From Pelosinus fermentans JBW45 (GTDB taxonomy: Bacteria > Bacillota > Negativicutes > DSM-13327), in contig NZ_CP010978.1 of assembly GCF_000271665.2 (NCBI RefSeq), positions 2,820,501 through 2,884,500 on the forward strand: 64,000 bases of DNA, read 5' to 3'. A model generated the notes under the pieces. The model was not told the DNA's origin. It worked only from the letters and a program-made list of their open reading frames with translations, and did not search any database. This document shows positions 9,570 to 18,620 of this stretch, one piece after another. Numbering within the stretch: the first letter of the stretch is position 1; every line of letters starts with the position of its first letter. A program made the translations under genes and the position numbers.

Positions 9570-10898
9570 TTATAATCTAGACCATAACTTAGAGCTTAGC
9601 TCCCGTGCTTTACTGCAGATCTCAACCTCATCCAGATCCACTAGTTTTCTTTCAAGCATAAGGATCTTTCCATTGATAATCGTTGTAACAACCGCTCTGC
9701 CTGATATACCAAATAAAATATGACCATTAACATTATTTTCATGTAAGGCAGTAGGCGGATCATAATCTACGATAATGACATCGGCATAACAACCGGGAGC
9801 TAATTTGCCAATAGGATGAGAAAAATACTGGCTGCTGATTGCGGGATTATTTTCAAATACCATGGTTGGTATTTCGCCCCATGCTACGCTAGGATTTCCT
9901 TGGTTATGCTTATGTAAGATATTGGCGACTTTAAATGATTCAAACATATCGCTGGTGTAACCATCTGTGCCCAAACCAACTGTAATGCCCTTTTCCATTA
10001 AGGCAAGAACAGGAGAACAGCCCACTGCATTTCCCATATTTGATTCAGGATTATGAACTACATTGGTACCTTTTACCCGTAAAATATCCATTTCACGTTC
10101 ATCTACATGAACGCAATGTATAGCAAGGGATTTGGGACCAACCATCCCAAACTCAGCCAAACGCTCTACAACTCGTTTTCCATATTTCTTTACTGAATCC
10201 ACTTGATCAGCAGCGTCTTCAGCCACATGAACATGAAAACCTATTTTTGATTCATCATTTACTTTAGAACACTTTGCAAGGGTCTCATTACTTAATGTCA
10301 TAGAGGCATGAAGACCAAACATACCTCTTGTCAAATCATCTTGCCGACTAGTAGCATAATTGATAAACTCGATATTTTCCTGTATCCCGTCTTCCATAAT
10401 TTGCTTACCATCCCGGTCCGATACTTCATAGCACAAACAGCTTCGTATGCCGGCAGCCTGAGTGGCCCTTGCCATTTCAAATAAGCTCTGCCGCACTGCC
10501 CCTGGACTAGCATGATGATCGAAAATGGTGGTCGTACCATTTTTGATACAATCAATCAATACAACCATTGCACTATAATAAATATCCTCTAATGTCAAAG
10601 CCTTGTCTATCCGCCACCATAAACGCTCTAAAATTTCCACGAAATTTTGTGGTGGAGCGTCTTTAGATGACATGCCACGAGCAAAGGTACTATATAAATG
10701 CATATGAGTATTTATCATTCCAGGCATGATGACCCTGCCTTTGGCATCCATAAATTCAGCATCAGGGTATTGCTGCCGCATCTTTTGAGTCAAGCCAACT
10801 TCAATAATCATATTTTCCTGAATTACTACACAACCATCAGCCAGATACGGCTGACACGTATCCCTCGTTATCACCTTGCCATTGCCAACAAGCAACAT
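9570..10898 (-). CDS. ssnA: SsnA-type aminohydrolase
   Basis: A 442-residue TIM-barrel amidohydrolase of the TRZ/ATZ family, matching the SsnA group. Metal ligands are visible: HMH (His65, His67), HVHVAED in the middle, HCVHVDE, and the aspartate in GLGTDGYTSD. The family deaminates or dechlorinates N-heterocycles; in this cluster an aminohydrolase on a hydroxylated purine or its opened ring is expected. AAGTGAGGGG precedes the ATG, and 26 bases separate it from ygeX. It differs from GuaD (14527), so the island has two aminohydrolases. The substrate is not defined by sequence. Confidence 0.88.
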   Translation of the reverse strand: MLLVGNGKVITRDTCQPYLADGCVVIQENMIIEVGLTQKMRQQYPDAEFMDAKGRVIMPGMINTHMHLYSTFARGMSSKDAPPQNFVEILERLWWRIDKALTLEDIYYSAMVVLIDCIKNGTTTIFDHHASPGAVRQSLFEMARATQAAGIRSCLCYEVSDRDGKQIMEDGIQENIEFINYATSRQDDLTRGMFGLHASMTLSNETLAKCSKVNDESKIGFHVHVAEDAADQVDSVKKYGKRVVERLAEFGMVGPKSLAIHCVHVDEREMDILRVKGTNVVHNPESNMGNAVGCSPVLALMEKGITVGLGTDGYTSDMFESFKVANILHKHNQGNPSVAWGEIPTMVFENNPAISSQYFSHPIGKLAPGCYADVIIVDYDPPTALHENNVNGHILFGISGRAVVTTIINGKILMLERKLVDLDEVEICSKARELSSKLWSRL

Positions 10899-10924
10899 GC
10901 CTATCCCCTCACTTACTTTTATAT

Positions 10925-12142
10925 TTACTCATTTGCAGGAAATTTACCATCCCACACAATATCACGGTACTTCTCAGGATCCGTATCGCCTTCTGTACTA
11001 AAGAGGAGTATTTTGGAGTTTTTATTAAGACCAAACTTAGCTCTTACCTCTTTCATCTTTTCATTGGTCATGATTGTAGCTAATAATCCAGCTGTAACCG
11101 CTCCTGATTCTCCTGAGATAACTTGAAAATCTTCCTTTATCGGGCTTCCCAAAATGCGCATTCCTCTTGCTGCCACCCAATCAGGACAAGAAACAAAGCT
11201 ATCACTATAATCTCTTAAAACATTCCAACTAATAGTGTTGGGTTCACCACAAGCCAAGCCAGCCATAATCGTATTAAGATCGCCTGTAACAGCATGAGGC
11301 TGACCATCATTCGCTAGGATAGACTGATATAAGCAATCCGCTTGATCAGATTCAACAATGATTGTTTGCGGCCGTTCTTCACCAAACACAGAGGAGAAAT
11401 ATCCTTGTACGGCACCTGCTAACGAACCAACACCGGCTTGAATAAAGATATGTGTAGGTTTGTCAACATTCATTTCCTGTAATTGTTCCAAAGCCTCAGC
11501 AGCCATGGTGCCATATCCCTGCATAATCCAAGCAGGTATTTCCTCATATCCTTCCCATGCAGTATCTTGGACGACTACCCAGCCATTTTTTTTGGCATTT
11601 TCAGATGTTAATCGCACAGCGTCGTCATAATTTAATTCGGTTATATATGCTACTGCTCCCTCTGCCTTAATGTTGTTGAGTCGTGTAATGGAAGACCCTT
11701 TAGGCATGTATACTACGGACTTTTGTTTCAATCGGCTCGCAGTCCAAGCCACCCCCCGCCCATGATTTCCGTCAGTTGTTGTAGCAAAAGTAATTTCGCC
11801 TAGCTGCTTACGTGTCTCATCCGAAACTAAATTTTTATAATCTAATTGGCTAATATCTTTGCCCAGACATTGTGCTAGATAATTAGCTATGGCAAAGGAT
11901 CCTCCCAGTACTTTAAAAGCATTTAAGCCAAAACGATACGATTCATCTTTTACATATACCCCTGCCACTCCTAAATGAGTAGCCAAATTCTTTAAATTAC
12001 GCAATGGTGTACGACTATATTCAGGAAAACTCTCATGAAATTTTTTAACTTTTTCTATTTCTTTCTGACTCAAAAAATTAATAGAAACCTTTGCTGTTTT
12101 TCCCAACAAATCATTCATAGCCCATTTTATTTTTTGTTCCAT
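10925..12142 (-). CDS. ygeX: Diaminopropionate ammonia-lyase
   Basis: A PLP enzyme that converts 2,3-diaminopropionate to pyruvate and two ammonia. The 405-residue protein has the fold-II pattern with the PLP lysine at Lys77 in FGLNAFKVLGG (the same number as in the E. coli enzyme), DGNHGRGVAW and a phosphate-binding glycine loop (QAGVGSLAG). I chose ATG 12142 because AAGGAG sits just upstream; the frame is open 16 codons further but without a ribosome site. It is the first gene of the run controlled by the sigma-54 promoter at 12186-12201, and is the pyruvate-forming end of the pathway. Confidence 0.93.
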   Translation of the reverse strand: MEQKIKWAMNDLLGKTAKVSINFLSQKEIEKVKKFHESFPEYSRTPLRNLKNLATHLGVAGVYVKDESYRFGLNAFKVLGGSFAIANYLAQCLGKDISQLDYKNLVSDETRKQLGEITFATTTDGNHGRGVAWTASRLKQKSVVYMPKGSSITRLNNIKAEGAVAYITELNYDDAVRLTSENAKKNGWVVVQDTAWEGYEEIPAWIMQGYGTMAAEALEQLQEMNVDKPTHIFIQAGVGSLAGAVQGYFSSVFGEERPQTIIVESDQADCLYQSILANDGQPHAVTGDLNTIMAGLACGEPNTISWNVLRDYSDSFVSCPDWVAARGMRILGSPIKEDFQVISGESGAVTAGLLATIMTNEKMKEVRAKFGLNKNSKILLFSTEGDTDPEKYRDIVWDGKFPANE

Positions 12143-12185
12143 ATACTTCTGCTCCTTTTCCACGATTATCCCATACGTATCATAT

Positions 12186-12201
12186 TGCAAGAACTATGCC
12201 A
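12186..12201 (-). promoter_or_regulatory. Sigma-54 (-24/-12) promoter of the ygeX operon
   Basis: The minus strand reads TGGCATAGTTCTTGCA, which matches every defined position of the TGGCAYRNNNNTTGCW consensus, with GG and GC in the required -24/-12 spacing. Transcription would begin near 12175, about 33 bases before the ygeX start codon. The gene immediately upstream encodes a sigma-54 activator, which is the expected partner. Confidence 0.9.
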
Positions 12202-12353
12202 AAAATCAGATAACAGCATAAATACTTATTCATATTAAGGCTCGCATAGGAAGAAGCAGCTAGATACTTAGTAATGTACATGTAATACCTAAAGCCAATC
12301 AGACAATATAAAGCAAAAATTTTTCCTATGATATAAGATAATTACCGTTTTTT

Positions 12354-12368
12354 TTATCAATATGATAT
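12354..12368. promoter_or_regulatory. Candidate activator site, copy 1
   Basis: TTATCA-ATA-TGATAT, a near-perfect inverted repeat, one of three related sites between the activator gene and the sigma-54 promoter. It lies about 150 bp upstream of the -24/-12 elements, a normal distance for an enhancer-type site, and its centre is 18 bp from copy 2. Confidence 0.65.
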
Positions 12369-12371
12369 TTT

Positions 12372-12386
12372 TTATCAATATGATAA
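12372..12386. promoter_or_regulatory. Candidate activator site, copy 2
   Basis: TTATCA-ATA-TGATAA, a perfect inverted repeat with three-base centre. Adjacent to copy 1, on nearly the same helical face. Confidence 0.7.
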
Positions 12387-12473
12387 ATATCGCATTTTAC
12401 ATTTTTTTATTCTCTCACCAACCTCTAATGAGAACTCTCAAGAGGTTTATATCAATTAAATTCTAAAAATTTA

Positions 12474-12488
12474 TTATCATTATGATAA
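12474..12488. promoter_or_regulatory. Candidate activator site, copy 3
   Basis: TTATCA-TTA-TGATAA, a perfect inverted repeat with the same arms as copy 2, 102 bp further upstream. Conserved arms with changed centre bases suggest a protein-binding dyad rather than chance AT-richness. Confidence 0.68.
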
Positions 12489-12535
12489 TTTTATTTTCGA
12501 TATCACTATTAGCTTCATTCCAAAATAAATACCAA

Positions 12536-14284
12536 TTATAATAACTCATTCAATTTTCGATATAAGGTAGCAACTCCAATTCCTAACTGTTTTGCAGCTA
12601 CCTGCTTACCTTTTGTAGTATTGCCATGAAAAGCAACAGCCTTCAATATATGCTCTCGTTCTACTTCTCGCAAAAGCCGAATACTTTCACCCTCGGCCTG
12701 CCCTATATCATTTTTATATTCACGAATATTGCGAGGTAATGTGTCCTCAGTTAATGTCCCTAATTCGTCTGCCATGTTAATCATAAACTCAATAGTATTT
12801 TCTAACTCACGTACATTACCAGGCCAAGGATAATGAATTAGAATATTCATAGTTTGCTGATCAATAGCCTGTACTTTCTTATGAAATAAACCACAGTATT
12901 TTTCTATAGTACTAGCTACAACCAATGGTATATCTTCTATTCTTTGCCCAAGAGCCGGTGCTTCAAGTGGAATCACATTCAATCTATAATATAAATCCTC
13001 ACGAAACTTATTTTCTTTGATTAAAGCTTTCAAATCCTTATTTGTGGCAGCTATAACCCGAACATCAAATGATATTAACTGATTAGAACCAATTCGTACT
13101 AGCTTTCGCTCTTGTAAAACCCTTAGCAATTTAACTTGTAAGTAAATTGGCATATCACCCACTTCATCTAAGAAAATAACGCCTTTATTCGCAAGTTCAA
13201 ACTTGCCAATTTTCCCACGTGGGTCTGCTCCAGTAAAAGCCCCTTTTATATAACCAAAAAGTTCACTTTCTAATAAAGTATCAGGTATAGCTCCACAGTT
13301 TACAGCAATGAAGGGTTTATCACTTCGATTACTTGTAGCATGAATGGCCCTAGCAATCAATTCTTTACCTGTACCACTCTGCCCTGTAACAAGTACTGTA
13401 GATGTAGAGTCAGCTACCTTGCGTATTTTATTTTTTAGTTGTTTAATTACTTCCGCTTCACCAATAATATTGTCTAAGCTAACCAATTTAGATACATTTG
13501 TTAAGCCATAAATGTCTGATTTTACACTTTTCATTTCGTCAAAAATAAAAATTTTATCATAAACTGCTAAACCTGGAGATACGCTTAATAAATTTCCCAT
13601 TAAGTAGAACTTTTTGTTTGCAATCATGATTTTATATTCCTCTACCCCTAACATCGAATCACCAGTAGCCTCAATGACAACTTTTTCGTTGATACAAGAT
13701 GAGGTTAATTGCAATTGCTTTAAAGCACTCTCATTAATTTGAATAATTTGATTACTTTGATTTAAGATCAGTACACCTTTGTCTACATTATTAATCACTT
13801 GCAGTAATAAATTAGTTATGACTTGGTTTCGTTCGTTCTCTCGATGCTCATAGGCTTTCGCTCCTATAAATCCTGCAATTTGCAGTATGAATAGTTGATA
13901 AAAATCTATATCATCTAATAATCTTTGCTTTTGCTCTTCATCAAAACAAATTAATCCAATTACCCCAATAATTTCATCATTTAATTTAATAGGAGTACAT
14001 AACTCCATTTTTTCATCACAGCAGCTCTGTTTGGAACACAACTTACAAAATATATGTTCACCAGGTTCTTTAATTAATTGGGTTTCACCCGTAGCCAGCA
14101 CTTGCTGATAAACAAAGCCTTCTTTCGACATATCAACATTTATTTGGTTAATGTATTGTCCTGTACCAGAAATACGAAATAAATTACTATCAACAATCTC
14201 CACATCCACTTTAATCACATGAGAAATCATATTTCCATACTGAATAACTACATCCTGAATTTCCTGTAAAATTGTTTTTTGCAC
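12536..14284 (-). CDS. Sigma-54-dependent transcriptional activator
   Basis: A 582-residue enhancer-binding protein. Residues 1-150 form a GAF-like sensory part with a cysteine group (Cys80, 83, 88, 89, 96). Residues ~155-260 look like a PAS domain (VDKGVLILNQSNQIIQINES). The AAA+ domain has Walker A GQSGTGKE (301-308) and the sigma-54 contact loop GAFTGA (348-353), then FLDEVGD. A Fis-type helix-turn-helix closes the protein (TKGKQVAAKQLGIGVATLYRKL). The start is GTG. No receiver domain, so it senses a ligand or redox state directly. It most likely drives the ygeX promoter immediately downstream; control of the xdh genes is possible but no second -24/-12 site was seen. Confidence 0.92.
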   Translation of the reverse strand: MQKTILQEIQDVVIQYGNMISHVIKVDVEIVDSNLFRISGTGQYINQINVDMSKEGFVYQQVLATGETQLIKEPGEHIFCKLCSKQSCCDEKMELCTPIKLNDEIIGVIGLICFDEEQKQRLLDDIDFYQLFILQIAGFIGAKAYEHRENERNQVITNLLLQVINNVDKGVLILNQSNQIIQINESALKQLQLTSSCINEKVVIEATGDSMLGVEEYKIMIANKKFYLMGNLLSVSPGLAVYDKIFIFDEMKSVKSDIYGLTNVSKLVSLDNIIGEAEVIKQLKNKIRKVADSTSTVLVTGQSGTGKELIARAIHATSNRSDKPFIAVNCGAIPDTLLESELFGYIKGAFTGADPRGKIGKFELANKGVIFLDEVGDMPIYLQVKLLRVLQERKLVRIGSNQLISFDVRVIAATNKDLKALIKENKFREDLYYRLNVIPLEAPALGQRIEDIPLVVASTIEKYCGLFHKKVQAIDQQTMNILIHYPWPGNVRELENTIEFMINMADELGTLTEDTLPRNIREYKNDIGQAEGESIRLLREVEREHILKAVAFHGNTTKGKQVAAKQLGIGVATLYRKLNELL

Positions 14285-14459
14285 AACAGCCTGCCCCCCA
14301 CTACTCTTTTCTCAGTAACTGCTAGAGCTGCTTTCTTGCTAACTATGGAAATCCATAAGCAATATGGAATAATTCCACATAGCAATTGCTTCTCCTTCAA
14401 CTAGTCCTAAAGCCTTAATAACATGGAACTGTCCGCCTTAAAGCAATCTAGTACTATAA

Positions 14460-14506
14460 GAAAAAGACTTGATCTTAAGGAGCTTATACTCTACTTGATC
14501 AAGTCT
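14460..14506 (-). terminator. Terminator after guaD
   Basis: AGACTTGATC (14465-14474) pairs with GATCAAGTCT (14497-14506). On the minus strand the stem is followed by TTTTTCTTATAG, so it ends the xdh-permease-guaD transcript before the activator gene. Confidence 0.75.
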
Positions 14507-14526
14507 ATTTTATCCTACAAAGCAGA

Positions 14527-15804
14527 TTACGGATGATCGACTTTTTTACCAGCTACATATCTGGCAATAATATCTCGATCGTCGCCGATATAAATAAACC
14601 GATGCAGTCGTTCTTCCAAAGACCGCTGATTCGGATCGACTACATAGTGATCATGAATGACTAATGCATCAAATTCGTATTCTGCCTCAAAGCTGCCTAC
14701 CTGACCAAAAAAGCTGCCGCCACCCTTGGTTGCCAGATAAAAAGCTTCTCGCATAGTAATAAAATCTTCCGTCTTCTGCGTTTCCAGCCATTTCAATTTG
14801 GACGCTTGCACAGTTTCTACCATCACCTGCGCTATGGACACCTGGTGTCCGCCCGCGACGTCGGAACCCAATCCAACCGAAACCCCTTGTTTAATAATCC
14901 TGCGAATAGGTGCTATCCCGCTGGATAGGTTAGCATTGGAAGATGGGCAATGAGCCACATATACATTATTCTTCGCCATCAGTTCTATTTCGGCAGCATC
15001 ACTATGGACACAGTGTGCCATAATGGTTGGCTGCTGGCCGAATAATTCAAATTGATTATAGACGTCTCCATAGTTCTGGCACTTCCGATGCAATTCTCTC
15101 ACCCAGGTGACCTCAGCAGTATTTTCTGATAAGTGGGACTGGACCGGCACCTGATACTTCTTGGCTAAGTAAGCCAGTCCCGTCATCAGTTCCGGTGTAC
15201 AGGAAGGTACAAACCTTGGCGTGACAATCGGCTTTACCAATGCATACCGACTGGCAGTGTCTTGCAAAAATTCCTCCGTATCGGCCAATGACTGCTTTGT
15301 TGTTTCTGTCAGTGCTGGCGGAGAATTCCGGTCCATATTGACTTTTCCCACATATCCTCCCAAACCTGCCCCTGCCAGCAGTTCCAGCAACTTAGCCGTA
15401 GCCTCTTTATGAATGGTGCCAAACAGTACAGCACGTGTGGTCCCCCATCTCCAAAGATCTACAACAACCGCCTTATAAACTGCTTCTGCATATGCCAAAT
15501 CGTTAAATTTAGCCTCTGCTGGAAAAGTATATTTTTCCAGCCATGGAAGTAATTCCAGATCAAGTCCCAAACCGCGGTTGACAAATTGCGGTGCATGGGA
15601 ATGCAAGTCCACAAATCCCGGAATTATCAGATCATCTCCATAATCGATTACAGGCAACCCTGTAAATTCTTCAGGAAGCTCAGTATACGTTCCTTTGATC
15701 CACTGTCCTTCAATTACAATATAACGATTTTCCAGAACTGTTAACTGACCAAAACTGGGTGTAAAAATGAAATTTCCTTTAATAATCATCACGTCATTAT
15801 TCAT
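14527..15804 (-). CDS. guaD: Guanine deaminase
   Basis: Hydrolyses guanine to xanthine and ammonia, feeding the xanthine dehydrogenases upstream. It is a TRZ/ATZ-family amidohydrolase with DLHSHAPQF (metal HxH), the VQSHLSENTAEV histidine strand, MAHCVHSD, and GLGSDVAGGH, the last typical of guanine deaminases. The start is placed at ATG 15804 with AAGGTGG upstream; a GTG four codons earlier lies inside the ribosome site and is less likely. The protein is 425 residues, normal for the family. It follows the guanine/hypoxanthine-type permease by 65 bases. Confidence 0.92.
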   Translation of the reverse strand: MNNDVMIIKGNFIFTPSFGQLTVLENRYIVIEGQWIKGTYTELPEEFTGLPVIDYGDDLIIPGFVDLHSHAPQFVNRGLGLDLELLPWLEKYTFPAEAKFNDLAYAEAVYKAVVVDLWRWGTTRAVLFGTIHKEATAKLLELLAGAGLGGYVGKVNMDRNSPPALTETTKQSLADTEEFLQDTASRYALVKPIVTPRFVPSCTPELMTGLAYLAKKYQVPVQSHLSENTAEVTWVRELHRKCQNYGDVYNQFELFGQQPTIMAHCVHSDAAEIELMAKNNVYVAHCPSSNANLSSGIAPIRRIIKQGVSVGLGSDVAGGHQVSIAQVMVETVQASKLKWLETQKTEDFITMREAFYLATKGGGSFFGQVGSFEAEYEFDALVIHDHYVVDPNQRSLEERLHRFIYIGDDRDIIARYVAGKKVDHP

Positions 15805-15868
15805 TATTATATTCACCCACCTTTTTTACTTAGAACCGCTCACAAAATCAAATATTCCCAGAACGTCA

Positions 15869-17221
15869 CTACTTCATCCAGAGGTGGATTGCGAAAATAA
15901 TGGATAAAACGTACATTAAAGGATTAATCTCTTTCACTCTGCCAGTAACCACTTTGAGCAGTGTATAAGCAATGAAACCGAAGGCCATGCCTTCCACAAT
16001 ACTAGACGTTAACGGCATCAAAATAATTGTTAAAAACGCCGGCAGCGCATTGGTAAAGTCGGTAAAATCAATGTGTGCAATTTCACCGATCATTAAAGCT
16101 CCCAAAATAATAAGGATGGAGGAAGTAGCAGCCCCTGGAACCAAAGCAGCCAAAGGCGTTATAAAAAGAGTGGCCAAAAATAATATCCCGGTAGTAACGG
16201 ATGCCAAACCTGATTTGCCTCCAGCCCCAACACCTGCCGCACTCTCCAGATAAGAAGTCACTGTACAGGAGCCCAAAAAGCTTCCCATCATAGCTGCCAA
16301 AGAACCCGCCAGCAAAGCTTTATTAATATCAGGCAGATTACCGTTTTTGTCAAGTAATTTAGCCTTACCGGAAATAGCAATTAACGTGCCGATATTATCA
16401 AACAGATCCACAATGGTAATCGTAAAAATAATGGATACCAGGCCATATCCAATGGCTGCCATAATATCCAATTGCCCCATAGTTTCAACCGGCATTGGCG
16501 GAATAAAGGAAATTAAATCGTTAATGCTTGTTGGCACTTTGGCAACCCCCATAAACATGCCGATTATCGTGGTCGATAAAATGCCAATCAGGAAAGCACC
16601 TTTTACCTTGCGTGCCAATAAAATACTGTTTATAATCAGACCGATAATCGCTAAAAGTACCCCAGGTTGTTTTAAACTGCCTAAGGTTACAATGGTGCCC
16701 GGGGATGGAACAATAATGCCGGCCCCCTTAAAGCCAATAAAGGCGATAAATAAGCCAAGGCCTACACCGATAGCGGATTTAAGCATGGTAGGGATCGCTT
16801 CAATGACCGCCTTGGTGATATTGGTTATGGCGAGTATAAAGAATAACACTCCTGATACAAAAACCGCGCCCAATGCTGTTTGCCAACTTAGGCCCATGCT
16901 GCCAACCATAACGAAAGCAAATACAGCGCCTAAACCTAATCCTGGCCCCATCGCAATGGGTAAATTAGCGTAAAGACCAATCAGTAAAGTAGCAAATACC
17001 GTGGAAAGAATGGTAGCCGCCGTAGCGCTGGTGTGAGGCATGCCAGCCGCGGCCAGAAATTGTCCTGGTATGACAAAAATCAGATAAGACATAGCAATAA
17101 AGGTAGTTAAACCAGCTAACATTTCAGTCCTTATATCTGTTCCTCTTTGCGATAATTTAAAATATCGGTTCAAGAAAACTTGTATATTGCCTTGATTTTC
17201 CGTTACTTGTGTTTTCAACAT
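15869..17221 (-). CDS. AzgA/PbuG-type purine permease (NCS2 superfamily)
   Basis: A 450-residue polytopic permease of the guanine/hypoxanthine/adenine branch. Family features are the N-terminal RYFKLSQRGTDIRTEMLAG, FIAMSYLIFVIPGQ, GLGAVFAFV, and the FDNIGTLIAISGKA segment with GSCTVTSYLESAAGVGAGG. Roughly 12-14 hydrophobic segments are evident. GGAGCG precedes the ATG. It sits directly before guaD, so guanine or hypoxanthine import is likely. No purine riboswitch core was found in the 116-bp leader. Confidence 0.9.
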   Translation of the reverse strand: MLKTQVTENQGNIQVFLNRYFKLSQRGTDIRTEMLAGLTTFIAMSYLIFVIPGQFLAAAGMPHTSATAATILSTVFATLLIGLYANLPIAMGPGLGLGAVFAFVMVGSMGLSWQTALGAVFVSGVLFFILAITNITKAVIEAIPTMLKSAIGVGLGLFIAFIGFKGAGIIVPSPGTIVTLGSLKQPGVLLAIIGLIINSILLARKVKGAFLIGILSTTIIGMFMGVAKVPTSINDLISFIPPMPVETMGQLDIMAAIGYGLVSIIFTITIVDLFDNIGTLIAISGKAKLLDKNGNLPDINKALLAGSLAAMMGSFLGSCTVTSYLESAAGVGAGGKSGLASVTTGILFLATLFITPLAALVPGAATSSILIILGALMIGEIAHIDFTDFTNALPAFLTIILMPLTSSIVEGMAFGFIAYTLLKVVTGRVKEINPLMYVLSIIFAIHLWMK

Positions 17222-17337
17222 GTACTTACGCTCCTTATTTTTAAATATGGCTATTTCATGCTAGATTTAAAATAATGAATTACTATGCACAGCACTTTCT
17301 CATAACGTAATCATCAATTCATCGTGACATTTTGAAG

Positions 17338-18156
17338 TCAGATTCCATTGCTTTCAAGAAAATCACGAAGTAAATTCATACAAACAGCTTTTCTGTATTC
17401 TGCCGAAATTCTACCTTTAATAGGAATAATTGCCTGATCATACGCTGCTATATACTCTTTCTTAACAACCTTGGCCTCTTTCGTCGTTTTACCGACTAAC
17501 ATTGCATCAATATCTGGCCGTCTGATGATAATATCGCTGACTGCGCCAAATGCAGTCATACAGTTCACAATCTTACCATCCGCGACATTCAAAATGGCAG
17601 CAAAGGAGACTCGAGAAATTGCCAACGCATCTCTAGCCCCCACTTTCTTATAATAATAATTACTGAGATTGATTCGATCTATCAGAATTTCAACAAGTAG
17701 TTCATCCGACTTAAGAGCAGTCTTCTTTCTACCCAGATAGAACTCTGCAATCGGAAGAACTCGTTCCCCCCTGCTGCTGACAAGGCGTAGTTTAGCATCT
17801 GTCGCAAATAAGATCAGTGCACTGTCCCCTTTAGCTGAACCATTACAGATATTGCCGCCAATCGTAGCTAGGTTTCGGATTGCCGGTGCCGCAATCTGCG
17901 CTGCTGCTTCCTTTAAAATCTCCGGTACCAACTCATTTTCAATAATCTCAGTAAAAGTGCATGCAGCACCAATTCGGAGATATTCTGTATCTTCTATGAT
18001 ATTTTTCATCTCGGATATTCTAGCAAGAAACAAAAATGTCGCATGTTCCTCTGGATCAATCATCAAATCGGTACCCCCGCTGTAAGGCGTCACCGATTCT
18101 TTGGCAAGGATCTTCAATGCTTCTTTCAAAGATGTTGCCTGGTAACCATTTACCAT
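17338..18156 (-). CDS. xdhB: Xanthine dehydrogenase FAD-binding subunit
   Basis: The FAD subunit of a three-part molybdenum hydroxylase, passing electrons from the 2Fe-2S subunit to an acceptor. In 272 residues it shows the FAD-binding PCMH pattern: YSGGTDLMID near residue 20, then AAQIAAPAIRNLATIGGNICNGS (residues ~83-106), and the CO-dehydrogenase flavoprotein C-terminal domain. Its start overlaps the end of xdhC by seven bases, and GGAGGGG precedes the ATG, so translation is coupled. Order A-C-B, the last of the three. Confidence 0.92.
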   Translation of the reverse strand: MVNGYQATSLKEALKILAKESVTPYSGGTDLMIDPEEHATFLFLARISEMKNIIEDTEYLRIGAACTFTEIIENELVPEILKEAAAQIAAPAIRNLATIGGNICNGSAKGDSALILFATDAKLRLVSSRGERVLPIAEFYLGRKKTALKSDELLVEILIDRINLSNYYYKKVGARDALAISRVSFAAILNVADGKIVNCMTAFGAVSDIIIRRPDIDAMLVGKTTKEAKVVKKEYIAAYDQAIIPIKGRISAEYRKAVCMNLLRDFLESNGI

Positions 18157-18620
18157 AAACCTTTCCCCTCCTTTGCTGCAATGCTAATCGCTTGTACGAT
18201 GGCATTATAACCAGTGCATCTGCAAAGGTTACCGGAAATCCCTTCACGTATCTCTGCCTCCGTCGGGTTTGGATTCTTGGCAAGGATACATTCGGACGCA
18301 AGTACCATACCCGGCGTACAAAAACCGCACTGTACTGCACTAACCGAGGCATATGACGTATCAAGAACTGCAAAACGCTCTGTTTTACGATAACCTTCAA
18401 TGGTCATAACCGTACAGCTTTCAACATACCCCATCGCCACCATACAGGAATTAACTAATTTACCATCAATAATGACAGAACAGGCACCGCATTCCCCTTC
18501 CTTGCAGCCACACTTTACTCCAGTGCAAGCAAATTCAGTGCGAAGTATATCGAGCAGACGCTCATTTGCTTTAGCAGTTGACACAACCTTTTGACCATTA
18601 AGAATAAAGTTTATCATCAT
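18150..18620 (-). CDS. xdhC: Xanthine dehydrogenase 2Fe-2S subunit
   Basis: A 156-residue two-cluster ferredoxin-like subunit. The plant-type cluster motif GCKEGECGACSV with a distal Cys and the second cluster motif QCGFCTPGM ... CRCTGYN are both complete, so both [2Fe-2S] centres should form. The start overlaps the xdhA stop by four bases (ATGA type). It links the molybdenum subunit XdhA with the flavin subunit XdhB. Confidence 0.93.
   Translation of the reverse strand: MMINFILNGQKVVSTAKANERLLDILRTEFACTGVKCGCKEGECGACSVIIDGKLVNSCMVAMGYVESCTVMTIEGYRKTERFAVLDTSYASVSAVQCGFCTPGMVLASECILAKNPNPTEAEIREGISGNLCRCTGYNAIVQAISIAAKEGKGLW

Noticed and set aside
16347-16973. 208-residue open frame opposite the purine permease
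   Set aside because: Antisense shadow of a membrane protein; no ribosome site or recognisable domain.
17222-17337. Purine riboswitch ahead of the guanine/hypoxanthine-type permease
   Set aside because: The conserved purine-aptamer core was not found in the 116-bp leader.
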